Below, piece after piece: positions 43,082-51,131 of a stretch of 64,000 bases of DNA. The stretch covers positions 1,798,001 through 1,862,000 of the forward strand of contig NZ_FOBG01000001.1 of NCBI RefSeq assembly GCF_900109645.1, given 5' to 3'. Origin of the DNA: Duganella sp. CF402. GTDB taxonomy: Bacteria > Pseudomonadota > Gammaproteobacteria > Burkholderiales > Burkholderiaceae_D. The translations under genes and the position numbers were made by a program. The notes beneath the pieces were generated by a model. It saw nothing but the letters and a program-made list of their open reading frames with translations. It had not been told where the DNA came from and made no database searches. How positions within the stretch are numbered: the first letter of the stretch is position 1; every line of letters begins with the position of its first letter.

Positions 43082-43101
43082 CGCGCTGCGGTTGCAGCGC
43101 G
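43082..43101. promoter_or_regulatory. Inverted repeat CGCGCTGC-GGTT-GCAGCGCG upstream of phasin
   Basis: Perfect 8-bp arms with a 4-base loop, 37 bp upstream of the phasin ATG, with TTGCAGCGC resembling half of the TGC-GCA motifs bound by PhaR-type phasin repressors. No T tract, so not a terminator. Confidence 0.35.
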
Positions 43102-43128
43102 AACGTCAAGGCTACGTTAACCTCACCG

Positions 43129-43156
43129 GGCACGTTTGATAAATATCAAACGTGCC
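43129..43156. promoter_or_regulatory. 28-bp perfect palindrome GGCACGTTTGATA-AA-TATCAAACGTGCC
   Basis: 13-bp perfect arms with only two bases between them, 18 bp past the stop of the minus-strand MFS gene and about 85 bp upstream of the phasin start. No T run follows on the minus strand, so it would be an unusual terminator; the short centre suits a protein-binding operator or a cruciform. Confidence 0.45.
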
Positions 43157-43173
43157 GGCATACCCGAATATTC

Positions 43174-44805
43174 CTACTTAAACAGGACAGCGGCTTTCTG
43201 CACGGTAATGGCAATGCCGATCGCCAGCGGAATGCCCACCGCCAGCCAGCCGAAGGCCACCGCCACCGGACTGGTGACGCCGTTCGAAGCCACCACCGTG
43301 CCGGTCGATGCCGCCGCATCGCGCTCGTGCGCCAGCTTCTTCTCGGCCGCCAGTTCGGCGTCGGTCATGAAGTGCTTGTCGGCCACCGGACGCACCAGCA
43401 GGTTGCAGATCAGGCCCACCACCAGCAGGCCGGCCAGCACATACATGGTGATGTCGTAGGCTTGCGCTTTCGGCACGCCGTTGGCGATCTGGTACTCGCG
43501 CACGTAGTTGACCAGGATAGGACCGAACACGCCAGCCGCCGCCCACGCTGTCAGCAGGCGGCCGTGGATGGCGCCCACCATCTGCGTGCCGAACAGGTCG
43601 GCCAGGTAGGCCGGCACGGTGGCAAAGCCGCCGCCATACATCGACAGGATGATGCAGAAGAAGCCGACGAACAGCGCCAGGTGGCCGCCATGCGCCATCG
43701 ACGGAATCGAGGCATACAGGCCCAGGCCCAGCACGAAGAAGATGCCGTAGGTAACCTTGCGGCCCAGGAAGTCCGAGCACGACGCCCACACGAAACGGCC
43801 ACCGATGTTGAACAGCGACAGCAGCCCGGTGAAGCCGGCCGCGATGGCGGCGATCTGCGCTTTTTGCGCGGTGTCCAGTTCATTGAAGGTCTTGGCCACG
43901 CCCAGCAGCTGGCCGCCGAAGATTTCCTGCAGCAGCGGCGAAGCCATACCCAGGATGCCGATACCGGCCGTCACGTTCAGGCACAGCACCCACCATACCA
44001 GCCAGAACTGCGGAATGCCCCACACCTTGCTGGCGTGGACGTGTTTGGTGGTGATCATGGCGTTGGCGTTGGTGGCCGGCGGGGTCCAGCCCGCTGGCTT
44101 CCAGCCGGTCGGCGGCACGCGGTAGGACAGCGCGCCGGCCATCATGAACACGAAGTAGATCGCGGCCATGACCAGGAAGGTTTGCCACACGCCCACCGAG
44201 TCAGCGGTGGCGAAGAATTTCATCAGCTTGTCGGCCAGCGGTGCGCCGATCATGGCGCCGCCGCCGAAGCCCATGATGGCCATGCCGGTCGCCATGCCGC
44301 GACGGTCCGGGAACCATTTGATCAGGGTCGACACCGGCGAGATGTAGCCCAGCCCCAGGCCGATACCGCCGATCACGCCGGAGCCCAGCCACATCAGCCA
44401 GATCTGGTGCTGGTACACGCCCAACGCCGAGATCACCAGGCCGCCGCACCAGCACACCGCCGATACGACACCGGCCTTGCGCGGACCAGCGTGCTCGAGC
44501 CAGCCGCCGAACAGCCAGGCCGACAGGCCGAGGAACACGAAGAACATGGTGTACATCCAGCCCAGCATCGAGATCTGCCAGTCGCAGCTCGACGACAGGA
44601 TGCGTTCCAGCACGCCGATATCGGCCGGGCACGCCAGCGCTTCCTTGATGCCCAGCGCCTTCGACAGCGGCAGCCAGAACACCGAGAAGCCATAGGCCAT
44701 GCCAATGCACAGGTGAATTGCCAGCGCCGCAGGCGGCACTAGCCAACGATTAAATCCGGCACCGGCGACGGTGCGTTCCTTTTCCAGAAAATCAAACAAA
44801 GCCAT
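43174..44805 (-). CDS. MFS transporter of the oxalate/formate antiporter (OxlT) group
   Basis: 543 residues from ATG 44805 (a TTG at 44820 is also in frame). Twelve helices with OxlT-like features: LAIHLCIGMAYGFSVFWLPL at the first helix, GVIGGIGLGLGYISPVSTLI, WFPDRRGMATGMAIMGFGGG and NIGGRFVWASCSDFLGRK. The extended C-terminus (about 45 residues) ends with an additional hydrophobic helix, longer than the 410-residue classic OxlT. It probably exchanges a monocarboxylate or dicarboxylate; the nearby malonate operon is a suggestive but weak clue. Substrate unknown. Confidence 0.85.
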   Translation of the reverse strand: MALFDFLEKERTVAGAGFNRWLVPPAALAIHLCIGMAYGFSVFWLPLSKALGIKEALACPADIGVLERILSSSCDWQISMLGWMYTMFFVFLGLSAWLFGGWLEHAGPRKAGVVSAVCWCGGLVISALGVYQHQIWLMWLGSGVIGGIGLGLGYISPVSTLIKWFPDRRGMATGMAIMGFGGGAMIGAPLADKLMKFFATADSVGVWQTFLVMAAIYFVFMMAGALSYRVPPTGWKPAGWTPPATNANAMITTKHVHASKVWGIPQFWLVWWVLCLNVTAGIGILGMASPLLQEIFGGQLLGVAKTFNELDTAQKAQIAAIAAGFTGLLSLFNIGGRFVWASCSDFLGRKVTYGIFFVLGLGLYASIPSMAHGGHLALFVGFFCIILSMYGGGFATVPAYLADLFGTQMVGAIHGRLLTAWAAAGVFGPILVNYVREYQIANGVPKAQAYDITMYVLAGLLVVGLICNLLVRPVADKHFMTDAELAAEKKLAHERDAAASTGTVVASNGVTSPVAVAFGWLAVGIPLAIGIAITVQKAAVLFK

Positions 44806-44872
44806 TCTTTTTTTCCCCAATGAGTGTTTCTCAAAAACAATATCGGGCGCAAGAATAGCACAAGTGCAATAA

Positions 44873-45724
44873 CTATGGGATACGTTTAAGGTCGTCCAGG
44901 GTGAACCACAACTCCCTGCGGCTGAGCGGCGTTTGCGGCGGCAGCAAGGGGTTGGGCAGGTTGATCAGCACGCGCTTGTCGAGCCGGGCTTGGCGGATCT
45001 GCTTGCCGTAGTAGGCGTAGAACAGTTTTTCAAAGCTGCCGTCTGCCAGCGCCGCTTCCAGGCCGCGGCGGATGGCCTCGGCCAGCGCGCTGTTGTTGCG
45101 GTTGACGAAGAAGTAGTCGGCGGTCGGGTAGCGCAGCACCACGTAAGGATCAATCGCCAGCTCGGGATGGCGCGCCGCCTCGGCCCAGATTTCATTGGCC
45201 GAACGCGGCGCCCAGTCGTAGCGGTCGGCTTTCAGCAGGCCGAACAGGTTCTGGTAGATCGCCACCGGCTGCACCGGCAAGCCGCTATGGCGCAGGATCC
45301 CGGTGTCCGGCCAGTCCTGGCCCTGCCCGGCAGTGAATTGGCGCAGGTCATCCAGGCCGCGCACCGCCTTCAGCAGCTCGCGGCGGTCGGCGCGCAGCAG
45401 GCCGATGCGCCAGCCGATCAGGCCGCGCGTCATCGGGATGCGCACCGGCAGCATTTTCGCTTCGCGCTCGATCGAGGTCATGGTGGCGACCACGTCGACG
45501 CTGCCACGCGGCGATTGCAGCTCGGCCAGCGCGCGGTTTTGCTGCATGTGCGTCGGCGAGATGTCGACACGGTAGTGGCCGCCGGCCTTGGACAGCGCCA
45601 GTTGCAGCAATGCGACGCCATAGTCGCCCTGGGCGCCGTCACCGTTCGAGCGCGGGAAGCGGACGGCCGTCGGCTCGGCCGCCGCCAGACCGCACCACAG
45701 GCAGAGTATCCACAGCAGTCGCAT
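44873..45724 (-). CDS. Periplasmic solute-binding-protein-like protein (SBP_bac_3 type)
   Basis: 283 residues with a signal peptide (MRLLWILCLWCGLAAAEP). The type II periplasmic-binding fold is suggested by GVALLQLALSKAGGHYRVDI, SVDVVATMTSIEREAKMLPV and DYFFVNRNNSALAEAIRRGL followed by DGSFEKLFYAYYGKQIR. No ABC permease or ATPase gene is adjacent, so it may act as a sensor or with a distant transporter. A smaller relative of the same general kind is at 48.0 kb. The ATG has only a weak ribosome binding site. Confidence 0.8.
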   Translation of the reverse strand: MRLLWILCLWCGLAAAEPTAVRFPRSNGDGAQGDYGVALLQLALSKAGGHYRVDISPTHMQQNRALAELQSPRGSVDVVATMTSIEREAKMLPVRIPMTRGLIGWRIGLLRADRRELLKAVRGLDDLRQFTAGQGQDWPDTGILRHSGLPVQPVAIYQNLFGLLKADRYDWAPRSANEIWAEAARHPELAIDPYVVLRYPTADYFFVNRNNSALAEAIRRGLEAALADGSFEKLFYAYYGKQIRQARLDKRVLINLPNPLLPPQTPLSRRELWFTLDDLKRIP

Positions 45725-45798
45725 GAGCAGTCACTTCCATGAAGGATCGCTTTCGATGCTACGCCTGCCCAGGGATATTATCAAGCTGCCAAGAGAAA

Positions 45799-45827
45799 TT
45801 GCAACAGCTTAGTTTGCGGTGTACACT
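45799..45827 (+). promoter_or_regulatory. Sigma-70-type promoter of the mini flagellar-rod-like gene
   Basis: TTGCAA at 45799-45804, 17-bp spacer, TACACT at 45822-45827, about 27 bp before the ATG at 45855. Confidence 0.5.
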
Positions 45828-45854
45828 GTAGTCTTATTGCCGAAGGGAAATGTC

Positions 45855-46181
45855 ATGGCCATTGCCGCACTGAGTTCTGGAGTTACCGGTCTCAACGCCG
45901 CCGAGCGCGCGTTGGGCAACAGCGCACATGCCATTGCCAACATCGGCACCCAAGGCTTCCAGCCGTCACAGGCGGTATTCAGCGAAAATGCCCCGGCCGG
46001 GACCGGCGTGTCGATTTCCACGCGCGGACAGGAATTGCTGCAAGTGGATGCGCCGAGCGCCACCAACCTCGCCACCGAAACCACCAACTCACTGGTGTAC
46101 AAGGCCCAGTTCGACCTGTCGGCGAAGGTGATCCAGGCTGCCGACCAAAATCTGGGCACCCTGATCGATATCCAGGCTTGA
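45855..46181 (+). CDS. Miniature flagellar rod/hook-like protein
   Basis: 108 residues from ATG 45855, with AGGGAAA upstream. The N-terminal part LNAAERALGNSAHAIANIGT followed by QGFQPSQAVF matches the flg_bb_rod segment of FlgB/FlgC/FlgE/FlgG, and the C-terminal part TTNSLVYKAQFDLSAKVIQA followed by ADQNLGTLIDI matches the Flg_bbr_C segment. The whole central domain is missing; real rod proteins are 130-260 residues and FlgE longer. No other flagellar gene is in the window. It may be an export-competent rod-like filler or a degenerate rod gene kept as an open frame. It has its own promoter. Confidence 0.75.
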   Translation: MAIAALSSGVTGLNAAERALGNSAHAIANIGTQGFQPSQAVFSENAPAGTGVSISTRGQELLQVDAPSATNLATETTNSLVYKAQFDLSAKVIQAADQNLGTLIDIQA

Positions 46182-46262
46182 CACCACGCCGCGCGCCAGA
46201 ATGCCGGCGGCGCACGGTTCATGATCGGTCGCCCTGCCGGTGAGGGCGTCTAAACGCTAGCG

Positions 46263-46691
46263 TCAGCGATCATTCTTGTTGCTTTGACGGCCCGCTTCCG
46301 CATGCTGCTCGGGCGTGCCGCCGCGCGTGCCACCACTGCCGCCGCCGCTGCCGCCGCTACGGCTGTTGTCGTCGCTTTGCTGGCTGCCGCCGCGGCTACC
46401 GCCAGTTTTGCTACCCGACCCGCCGCTGCCGCTTTGCTGGTTGCCGTCGTTCTTGTGGCTCTGGCTGCCGGCTTGGCGCGCTTCTTCGGAATCGAACTCG
46501 TGCGCGTTACCGGAAGCATGGGCGGCGCGGCCACCTTCGGCGGCGATTTCACGCTGGCGTTCCGGATCCATCGAAGCGAAACCGCGATTGCTGGTATCGC
46601 TCTGCTGGCTTTTGCCGCCCTGGCTACCTTGGTTGCCCTGGTTGCCCTGATTACCTTGCTTGCCTTGGTCGTCCTGTTTCGAGTTGGCCAT
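46263..46691 (-). CDS. KGG-motif stress-induced protein
   Basis: 142 residues, very hydrophilic and low complexity. The KGG/con-10-type motif is RGFASMDPERQREIAAEGGR followed by AAH, flanked by Gln/Asn/Gly repeats at the N-terminus (QGNQGNQGNQGSQGG) and Gly/Ser repeats (SGGSGGGSGGTRGG) after it; the C-terminal EQHAEAGRQSNKNDR is a second, partial motif. Proteins of this type (YciG in E. coli) are induced by general stress and desiccation. The ATG is preceded by CAGGAG. An 18-bp palindrome lies 29 bp upstream of the start. Confidence 0.85.
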   Translation of the reverse strand: MANSKQDDQGKQGNQGNQGNQGSQGGKSQQSDTSNRGFASMDPERQREIAAEGGRAAHASGNAHEFDSEEARQAGSQSHKNDGNQQSGSGGSGSKTGGSRGGSQQSDDNSRSGGSGGGSGGTRGGTPEQHAEAGRQSNKNDR

Positions 46692-46719
46692 GATAGGTCT
46701 CCTGTAGTGTGAATTGAAC

Positions 46720-46737
46720 CTAGTGCCGATGCACTAG
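46720..46737. promoter_or_regulatory. Palindrome CTAGTGC-CGAT-GCACTAG upstream of the KGG gene
   Basis: Perfect 7-bp arms with a 4-base centre, 29-46 bp upstream of the KGG protein start, where it would overlap the promoter or transcription start. It looks like an operator for a dimeric regulator; no regulator gene is adjacent. Confidence 0.4.
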
Positions 46738-46935
46738 AGGACCACCATCCTAAGGCTGGCGCGGCAATGCGAGTAGAGCCGCTCGCCCCTTCGTCATGTA
46801 GGACATTCCTTGCTTGTTTAAACCAACGGTCGTCTCCTGTTCAGCCCAACGGTTTCACTGCGCGTAGCGGGCGACTGCTGACGTCGACGTATGGCACACT
46901 AAGCGCATCATCACCCGAGACAGGCAGGAACCAGC

Positions 46936-47928
46936 ATGAGCGCCGGCCCCGACGACCAAGACCCGCCGCAAGCCAATCCGCAACGCCGCGCCTCCGACCA
47001 CGGCGACCGCCGCCAGCACGAGCGCAAGACCCATCACGATCAAGCCACGCCGCGCTATCTCGATCCCGGCGACACCGTGTTCAGCCTGTGGGGCCGGGTC
47101 ATCATGGCGCGCTACCGGCGCATCGCGGCGGCGGCCACGCGCCACATCATCCAGCGGCCACTGCACATCGGCGTGTCAGCACGCATCTTCCATCCCGAGC
47201 CCGGCGCCACCGGCCTGCGCAGCAAGAACCTGCAATACCTGGAAGAGTCAATCGCGCAGTGGGTGATGTCGCGCGACGTGCTGGTGTTCATGATCCCGAC
47301 CGTCAACACCGAGGGCCTGCTGCATCCGTCCAACATCCGCCTGCGCGACTACGCCAAGCATCTCGACGGACTGGTGCTGCAAGGCGGCGCCGACGTCTCG
47401 CCGCAAAGCTATTCCGAAACGCCGACCCGGCCCGAATGGGGCGGCGACCGCGCGCGCGACATGTACGAACTGGAACTGCTGCATGAATTCGTCGAGGCGG
47501 GCAAGCCGGTGCTGGGCATCTGCCGCGGTTGCCAGCTGATCAACGTTGCCTTCGGCGGCACGCTGTACCAGGACATCGCTACCGAGATGCCCGAATCACT
47601 GGCCCACGTCAACGACGAGTACGACCGCAACCGCCACGAAATCAGCTTCCCGGCCGGTTCCTCGCTGGCGCGCCTGTTCAAGGGCCGCGCCACCGGGCTG
47701 GTCAACTCCATCCACCATCAGGCGGTGAAGACGCTGGGGCGCGACATGGCGGTGGAAGCGCTGTCGGTGCCGGACAATATGGTCGAGGCCATCCGCTACC
47801 GCAAGGCGCCGTTCGTGATGGGCCTGCAATGGCACCCGGAATTCCACCGCGCCGGCGGGGTCGAGCTGCTCGACTGCACCGCCATCCTCGACAATTTCCT
47901 GCGCGTGGCGCGGGAGACACGCTTCTAG
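46936..47928 (+). CDS. Class I glutamine amidotransferase-like hydrolase, PuuD family (peptidase C26)
   Basis: 330 residues. The N-terminal 70 residues are a charged extension, then comes the C26 fold. The nucleophile is in GKPVLGICRGCQLINVAFGG and the His of the triad in APFVMGLQWHPEFHRAGG. The internal LQGGADVSPQSYSETP is typical of gamma-glutamyl-gamma-aminobutyrate hydrolases. It probably hydrolyses a gamma-glutamyl amide (polyamine degradation). The nearby YbdK gene belongs to a gamma-glutamyl ligase family, but the two are not in one operon. There is no puuABC cluster in the window. Confidence 0.88.
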   Translation: MSAGPDDQDPPQANPQRRASDHGDRRQHERKTHHDQATPRYLDPGDTVFSLWGRVIMARYRRIAAAATRHIIQRPLHIGVSARIFHPEPGATGLRSKNLQYLEESIAQWVMSRDVLVFMIPTVNTEGLLHPSNIRLRDYAKHLDGLVLQGGADVSPQSYSETPTRPEWGGDRARDMYELELLHEFVEAGKPVLGICRGCQLINVAFGGTLYQDIATEMPESLAHVNDEYDRNRHEISFPAGSSLARLFKGRATGLVNSIHHQAVKTLGRDMAVEALSVPDNMVEAIRYRKAPFVMGLQWHPEFHRAGGVELLDCTAILDNFLRVARETRF

Positions 47929-47959
47929 GCATCAAAATGATGCCATTAAAAAATGTATT

Positions 47960-47989
47960 TTGATTTTGTGTCATCACCGGGTGTAGACT
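47960..47989 (+). promoter_or_regulatory. Candidate promoter of the binding-protein gene at 48020
   Basis: TTGATT (47960-47965) and TAGACT (47984-47989) with an 18-bp spacer, about 30 bp before the ATG. Both hexamers are moderate matches. Confidence 0.4.
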
Positions 47990-48019
47990 GACGGTCTTCG
48001 AAATGCAGGATAGATCTTC

Positions 48020-48742
48020 ATGAAATGCTCCGCCGTCGTTGCCGCTAGCCTGCTGCTCGCACCGCTGACCTGCGCGGCGGAAGAGATCATCCAGGCCACC
48101 TATAGCGACCGCCCGCCCTACCTGCTGCCGCAAGCAGACGGCTCGCCGGCCGGCCTGACGGGCACGCCCGCCGCCGCCGCATTCAAGGGCTCCGGCGTCG
48201 CGGTGCGCTGGGCCCGCATGCCGACCAACCGCCAACTGGCGCTGATCAAGGATCCGCACAGCCTGAGCTGCGCGATCGGCTGGTTTGCCACGCCGGAGCG
48301 CATGGAATACGCCAAATTCACCAAGGCCATCTACCGCGACAAAAGCTGGATGCTGCTGGCCAATGCCGCCTTCGCGGCGCGCGGCATCAGCAGCATCAGC
48401 GAACTGGAGAGCCATCGCGATATCCGCGTGCTGGTCAAGGACAACTACTCCTACGGCGGCATCGACAAATTCATCCAGAAATGGAATCCGGTGGTGGCCG
48501 TGTCCACCGCCTCCACCATCAAGATGCTGCAATCGGTGGCCAAAGGCGCGGTGGACATGATGTTCGTCTCGGAAGACGAAGGCAATTACATCCTCAAACA
48601 CGAGGCCGGCGAATATGCCGCCAACCTGCGCCTGCTGACGCTGAAAGACATGCCGCGCGGCGGCGAACGCCACATCATGTGCAGCAAAGGCGTGCCGGAT
48701 GAAGTCATCAACCGGCTGAACAAGGCCATCACCTTCAAATAA
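48020..48742 (+). CDS. Periplasmic solute-binding-protein-like protein
   Basis: 240 residues with a signal peptide (MKCSAVVAASLLLAPLTCAA). The type II binding fold is supported by ATYSDRPPYLLPQADGSPAG at the start and SELESHRDIRVLVKDNYSYG, then VVAVSTASTIKMLQSVAKGA. No permease or ATPase is adjacent, so its partner is unknown; many such orphan proteins in Oxalobacteraceae are of unknown ligand. It is convergent with ybdK with no gap. Confidence 0.8.
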   Translation: MKCSAVVAASLLLAPLTCAAEEIIQATYSDRPPYLLPQADGSPAGLTGTPAAAAFKGSGVAVRWARMPTNRQLALIKDPHSLSCAIGWFATPERMEYAKFTKAIYRDKSWMLLANAAFAARGISSISELESHRDIRVLVKDNYSYGGIDKFIQKWNPVVAVSTASTIKMLQSVAKGAVDMMFVSEDEGNYILKHEAGEYAANLRLLTLKDMPRGGERHIMCSKGVPDEVINRLNKAITFK

Positions 48743-49861
48743 TCACGACCTGCGGAAGCGCTGGATGGCCGCATCCACCACGCCTTCCACGCTACCGCTG
48801 CTGTCGAACTGCTGGCGCAGATAGTGGGCGTCGCTGCCCTCGTGCGTGACCTGCACCAGATGCTGCAGGCCGGCAGTGCCGCCCAGCGCCGCCGCATGCG
48901 GCTCCATCTTGCGCAGCGTGGTCAGGATGTCTTCGCGCAGCGACAAATTCTCGTAGGTCTTCGGATGGACGATGGCGCCGTCGAGGCCAAAGCGGCAAGC
49001 CTGGAAGCGGTTGTAGTTGTAGACCAGGTAATCGTCTTCCGCCGGCGCTTCCTCACGCCGTTCCAGCAGGTAGCGGCAAAGCGCCTGCAGGTACACCGCC
49101 AGCGCCGCCGCCCGTTCCACCGTCAGCGGCGTGTCGCACACGCGCAGCTCGATGGTGCCGTATTCCGGCTTGGGGCGGATATCCCAGTAAAAATCCTTCA
49201 TGCTCTTGATGACGCCCGTGTGCTCCATCTTGGCAAAGTATTCGTGCTCGAAGGTGGACCAGCTTTGCGTGAACGGCGCGCGGCCGCTCATCGGAAACGC
49301 GAACACGGAATTCAGGCGCGCGGAGTTGAACAGCGTGTCATTCCCCTGCACATACGGCGACGACGAGGACAGCGCGATAAAGTGCGGCACGTAGCGGCTC
49401 AGCGAATGCAGCAGGAACAGCGCATCGTCGCCCGAAGCGCAACCGATATGCACGTGCTGGCCGAAGATGGTGAACTGCTTGGCAAGATAGCCATACAGCT
49501 CCGACACTTCCTTGAAGCGCGGCTTGGAGAAGATGCGCCGCTCCGACCATTTCTGGAACGGGTGGGTGCCGCCGCCGCAAATGCCGATGTTGAGCTGCTC
49601 GCCGGCCTGCACCAGCGTGTCGCGGATCACCTGTAGCTGCTTCACCAGTTCCGTGTGATTGGTGTGCACGTCGCTGTTAATCTCGATCATGCTCTCGGTG
49701 ATCTCCGGCGTGACGTTGCCGGGGAAAGGCTTGCGGCCCAGCAGATGCAGCAAGTCCGGGCTCGATGCGGTCAGGTCGAAGTCCGACAGGCTGACCAGTT
49801 GCAGCTCCAGCTCCACGCCCATCGTAAGCGGCTGCGATGATTTGAATGCTTCCAATGCCAT
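48743..49861 (-). CDS. ybdK: YbdK-family carboxylate-amine ligase
   Basis: 372 residues of the GCS2 glutamate-cysteine ligase-like fold. The hallmark N-terminus is TMGVELELQLVSLSDFDLTA, followed by EITESMIEINSDVHTNHTEL, GICGGGTHPFQKWSERRIFS and FGQHVHIGCASGDDALFLLH, which hold the metal and ATP ligands. E. coli YbdK has weak glutamate-cysteine ligase activity; the true substrate is unknown. The start shares one base with the stop of the antiporter gene (TAATG), so it is the second gene of a two-gene operon. Confidence 0.92.
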   Translation of the reverse strand: MALEAFKSSQPLTMGVELELQLVSLSDFDLTASSPDLLHLLGRKPFPGNVTPEITESMIEINSDVHTNHTELVKQLQVIRDTLVQAGEQLNIGICGGGTHPFQKWSERRIFSKPRFKEVSELYGYLAKQFTIFGQHVHIGCASGDDALFLLHSLSRYVPHFIALSSSSPYVQGNDTLFNSARLNSVFAFPMSGRAPFTQSWSTFEHEYFAKMEHTGVIKSMKDFYWDIRPKPEYGTIELRVCDTPLTVERAAALAVYLQALCRYLLERREEAPAEDDYLVYNYNRFQACRFGLDGAIVHPKTYENLSLREDILTTLRKMEPHAAALGGTAGLQHLVQVTHEGSDAHYLRQQFDSSGSVEGVVDAAIQRFRRS

Positions 49862-51045
49862 TATTTTTCCTCCTGTGGCGTTTCGTTCGCCCAGTGCAGC
49901 GCGCGCTGCGTGATCACGGGGCCGACCACTTCCAGCAGCAGCGTCATCGCCGCCAGCGCGGCCAGTTCATCCACCAGCACGATGCCCATGTATTTGGTCT
50001 GTTCCAGCAGCAGCGTGACGAACACCGACATCGGCGACAGCGCGATGCCGGTCAACAGTCCCTTGCGCCAGGTGATGCCGCCGGCGCGCGAGAACGCGGC
50101 CACGCTCAGTGCCTTCACCACAAAGCGCGCCAACAGCAGAACCGCCGCCAGGCCGGCGCCATCGACCACGCGCTCCCATTCCAGCGTCGACACGGCGAAC
50201 ACGAACAGCAGCACCGTCAGCAACTCGCCGATGCCGCCGAAATTGCGCTCGGTGCGGCTGAAGGCCACGCGCTTATGGCGTGCCGTCAGGCCGAAGGTGA
50301 GCGTTGCCAGCACCGGCGACACGTCAAACGCGCGCGACGCCGCCACCAGCAGGATCACGCCGAGGGCAAACGCGATGGTGCCATCCTGTGCCAGCGCGCC
50401 AAGGCGACGCAGCACCAGCGGCACGATAAAGCCCATCAGCGCGCCCATCGCGGCCGACACCAGCAGCTCGATGCCGCTATGAGAAATCGCTTGCGTCAGA
50501 CTGCCCGAGGTCTGGAACACCCAGAAGCCCACCACCACCTTGAACACGAACAGCGCGATCACGCTGTTGATGGCGACCAAATGCAGCACGCGCTCGGTGA
50601 CCTGACCCGAGCTGTCTTCTTCATTAATCACGCGCAGCACACCGGCCGGCGAAGTGGACATGGCCAGCGAGGCCAGTAACAGAGAGGTCAAAGGCGGCAT
50701 GCCGGTGAGATGCGAGATGAGGTAGACCACGCCGAAGGTGGCGGCCGATTCGGCCAGCCCGCTGACCGCGATCCAAGGATTAATCCGCAGCCAGTGCAGA
50801 TTGATGCGGTAGCCAAACTCAAACAAGATCAGGCCAAAAGCCAAGTTCGCGAGGATGGTCACATTGCTGGAAGCGCCGCTGCTGAGCGCATCCGGAAAAG
50901 CCTGTGCCAGTAAAAAACCAACCAAACCGTAGACACTGATGCGCGGTAGGCGCGTCCAGCGATGCACGAATTCCCCCGTCAGCCACGCCACGGCAATCGC
51001 CAGCGGCCAGCCCAGATCGGCCAAAATGACCTGAATATCCGGCAT
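49861..51045 (-). CDS. Monovalent cation:proton antiporter (CPA2 type)
   Basis: 394 residues from ATG 51045, with AAGGAG upstream. Twelve or more helices with the Na_H_Exchanger fold: ANLAFGLILFEFGYRINLHW, LLASLAMSTSPAGVLRVINE (the region of the cation site) and FIVPLVLRRLGALAQ. No TrkA-N or other regulatory domain follows, as in the shorter KefB/YjbQ-like members. It is the first gene of an operon with ybdK; the connection between ion transport and the ligase is unexplained. It is divergent from fghA with 86 bp between starts. Confidence 0.85.
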   Translation of the reverse strand: MPDIQVILADLGWPLAIAVAWLTGEFVHRWTRLPRISVYGLVGFLLAQAFPDALSSGASSNVTILANLAFGLILFEFGYRINLHWLRINPWIAVSGLAESAATFGVVYLISHLTGMPPLTSLLLASLAMSTSPAGVLRVINEEDSSGQVTERVLHLVAINSVIALFVFKVVVGFWVFQTSGSLTQAISHSGIELLVSAAMGALMGFIVPLVLRRLGALAQDGTIAFALGVILLVAASRAFDVSPVLATLTFGLTARHKRVAFSRTERNFGGIGELLTVLLFVFAVSTLEWERVVDGAGLAAVLLLARFVVKALSVAAFSRAGGITWRKGLLTGIALSPMSVFVTLLLEQTKYMGIVLVDELAALAAMTLLLEVVGPVITQRALHWANETPQEEK

Positions 51046-51131
51046 GTACTTCTCCTTTTTAAAGATACTTGTACAATTCTGGGCTATTGCCAGCTTTTTC
51101 ACTGTGCGCTGGGGAACATAAGGAAATAAAT

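Noticed and set aside
46284..46712. Plus-strand open frame of 142 codons with hydrophobic product, antisense to the KGG gene
   Set aside because: Hydrophobic only because it is antisense to Gln/Gly/Ser codons; the KGG motif and ribosome binding site are on the minus strand.
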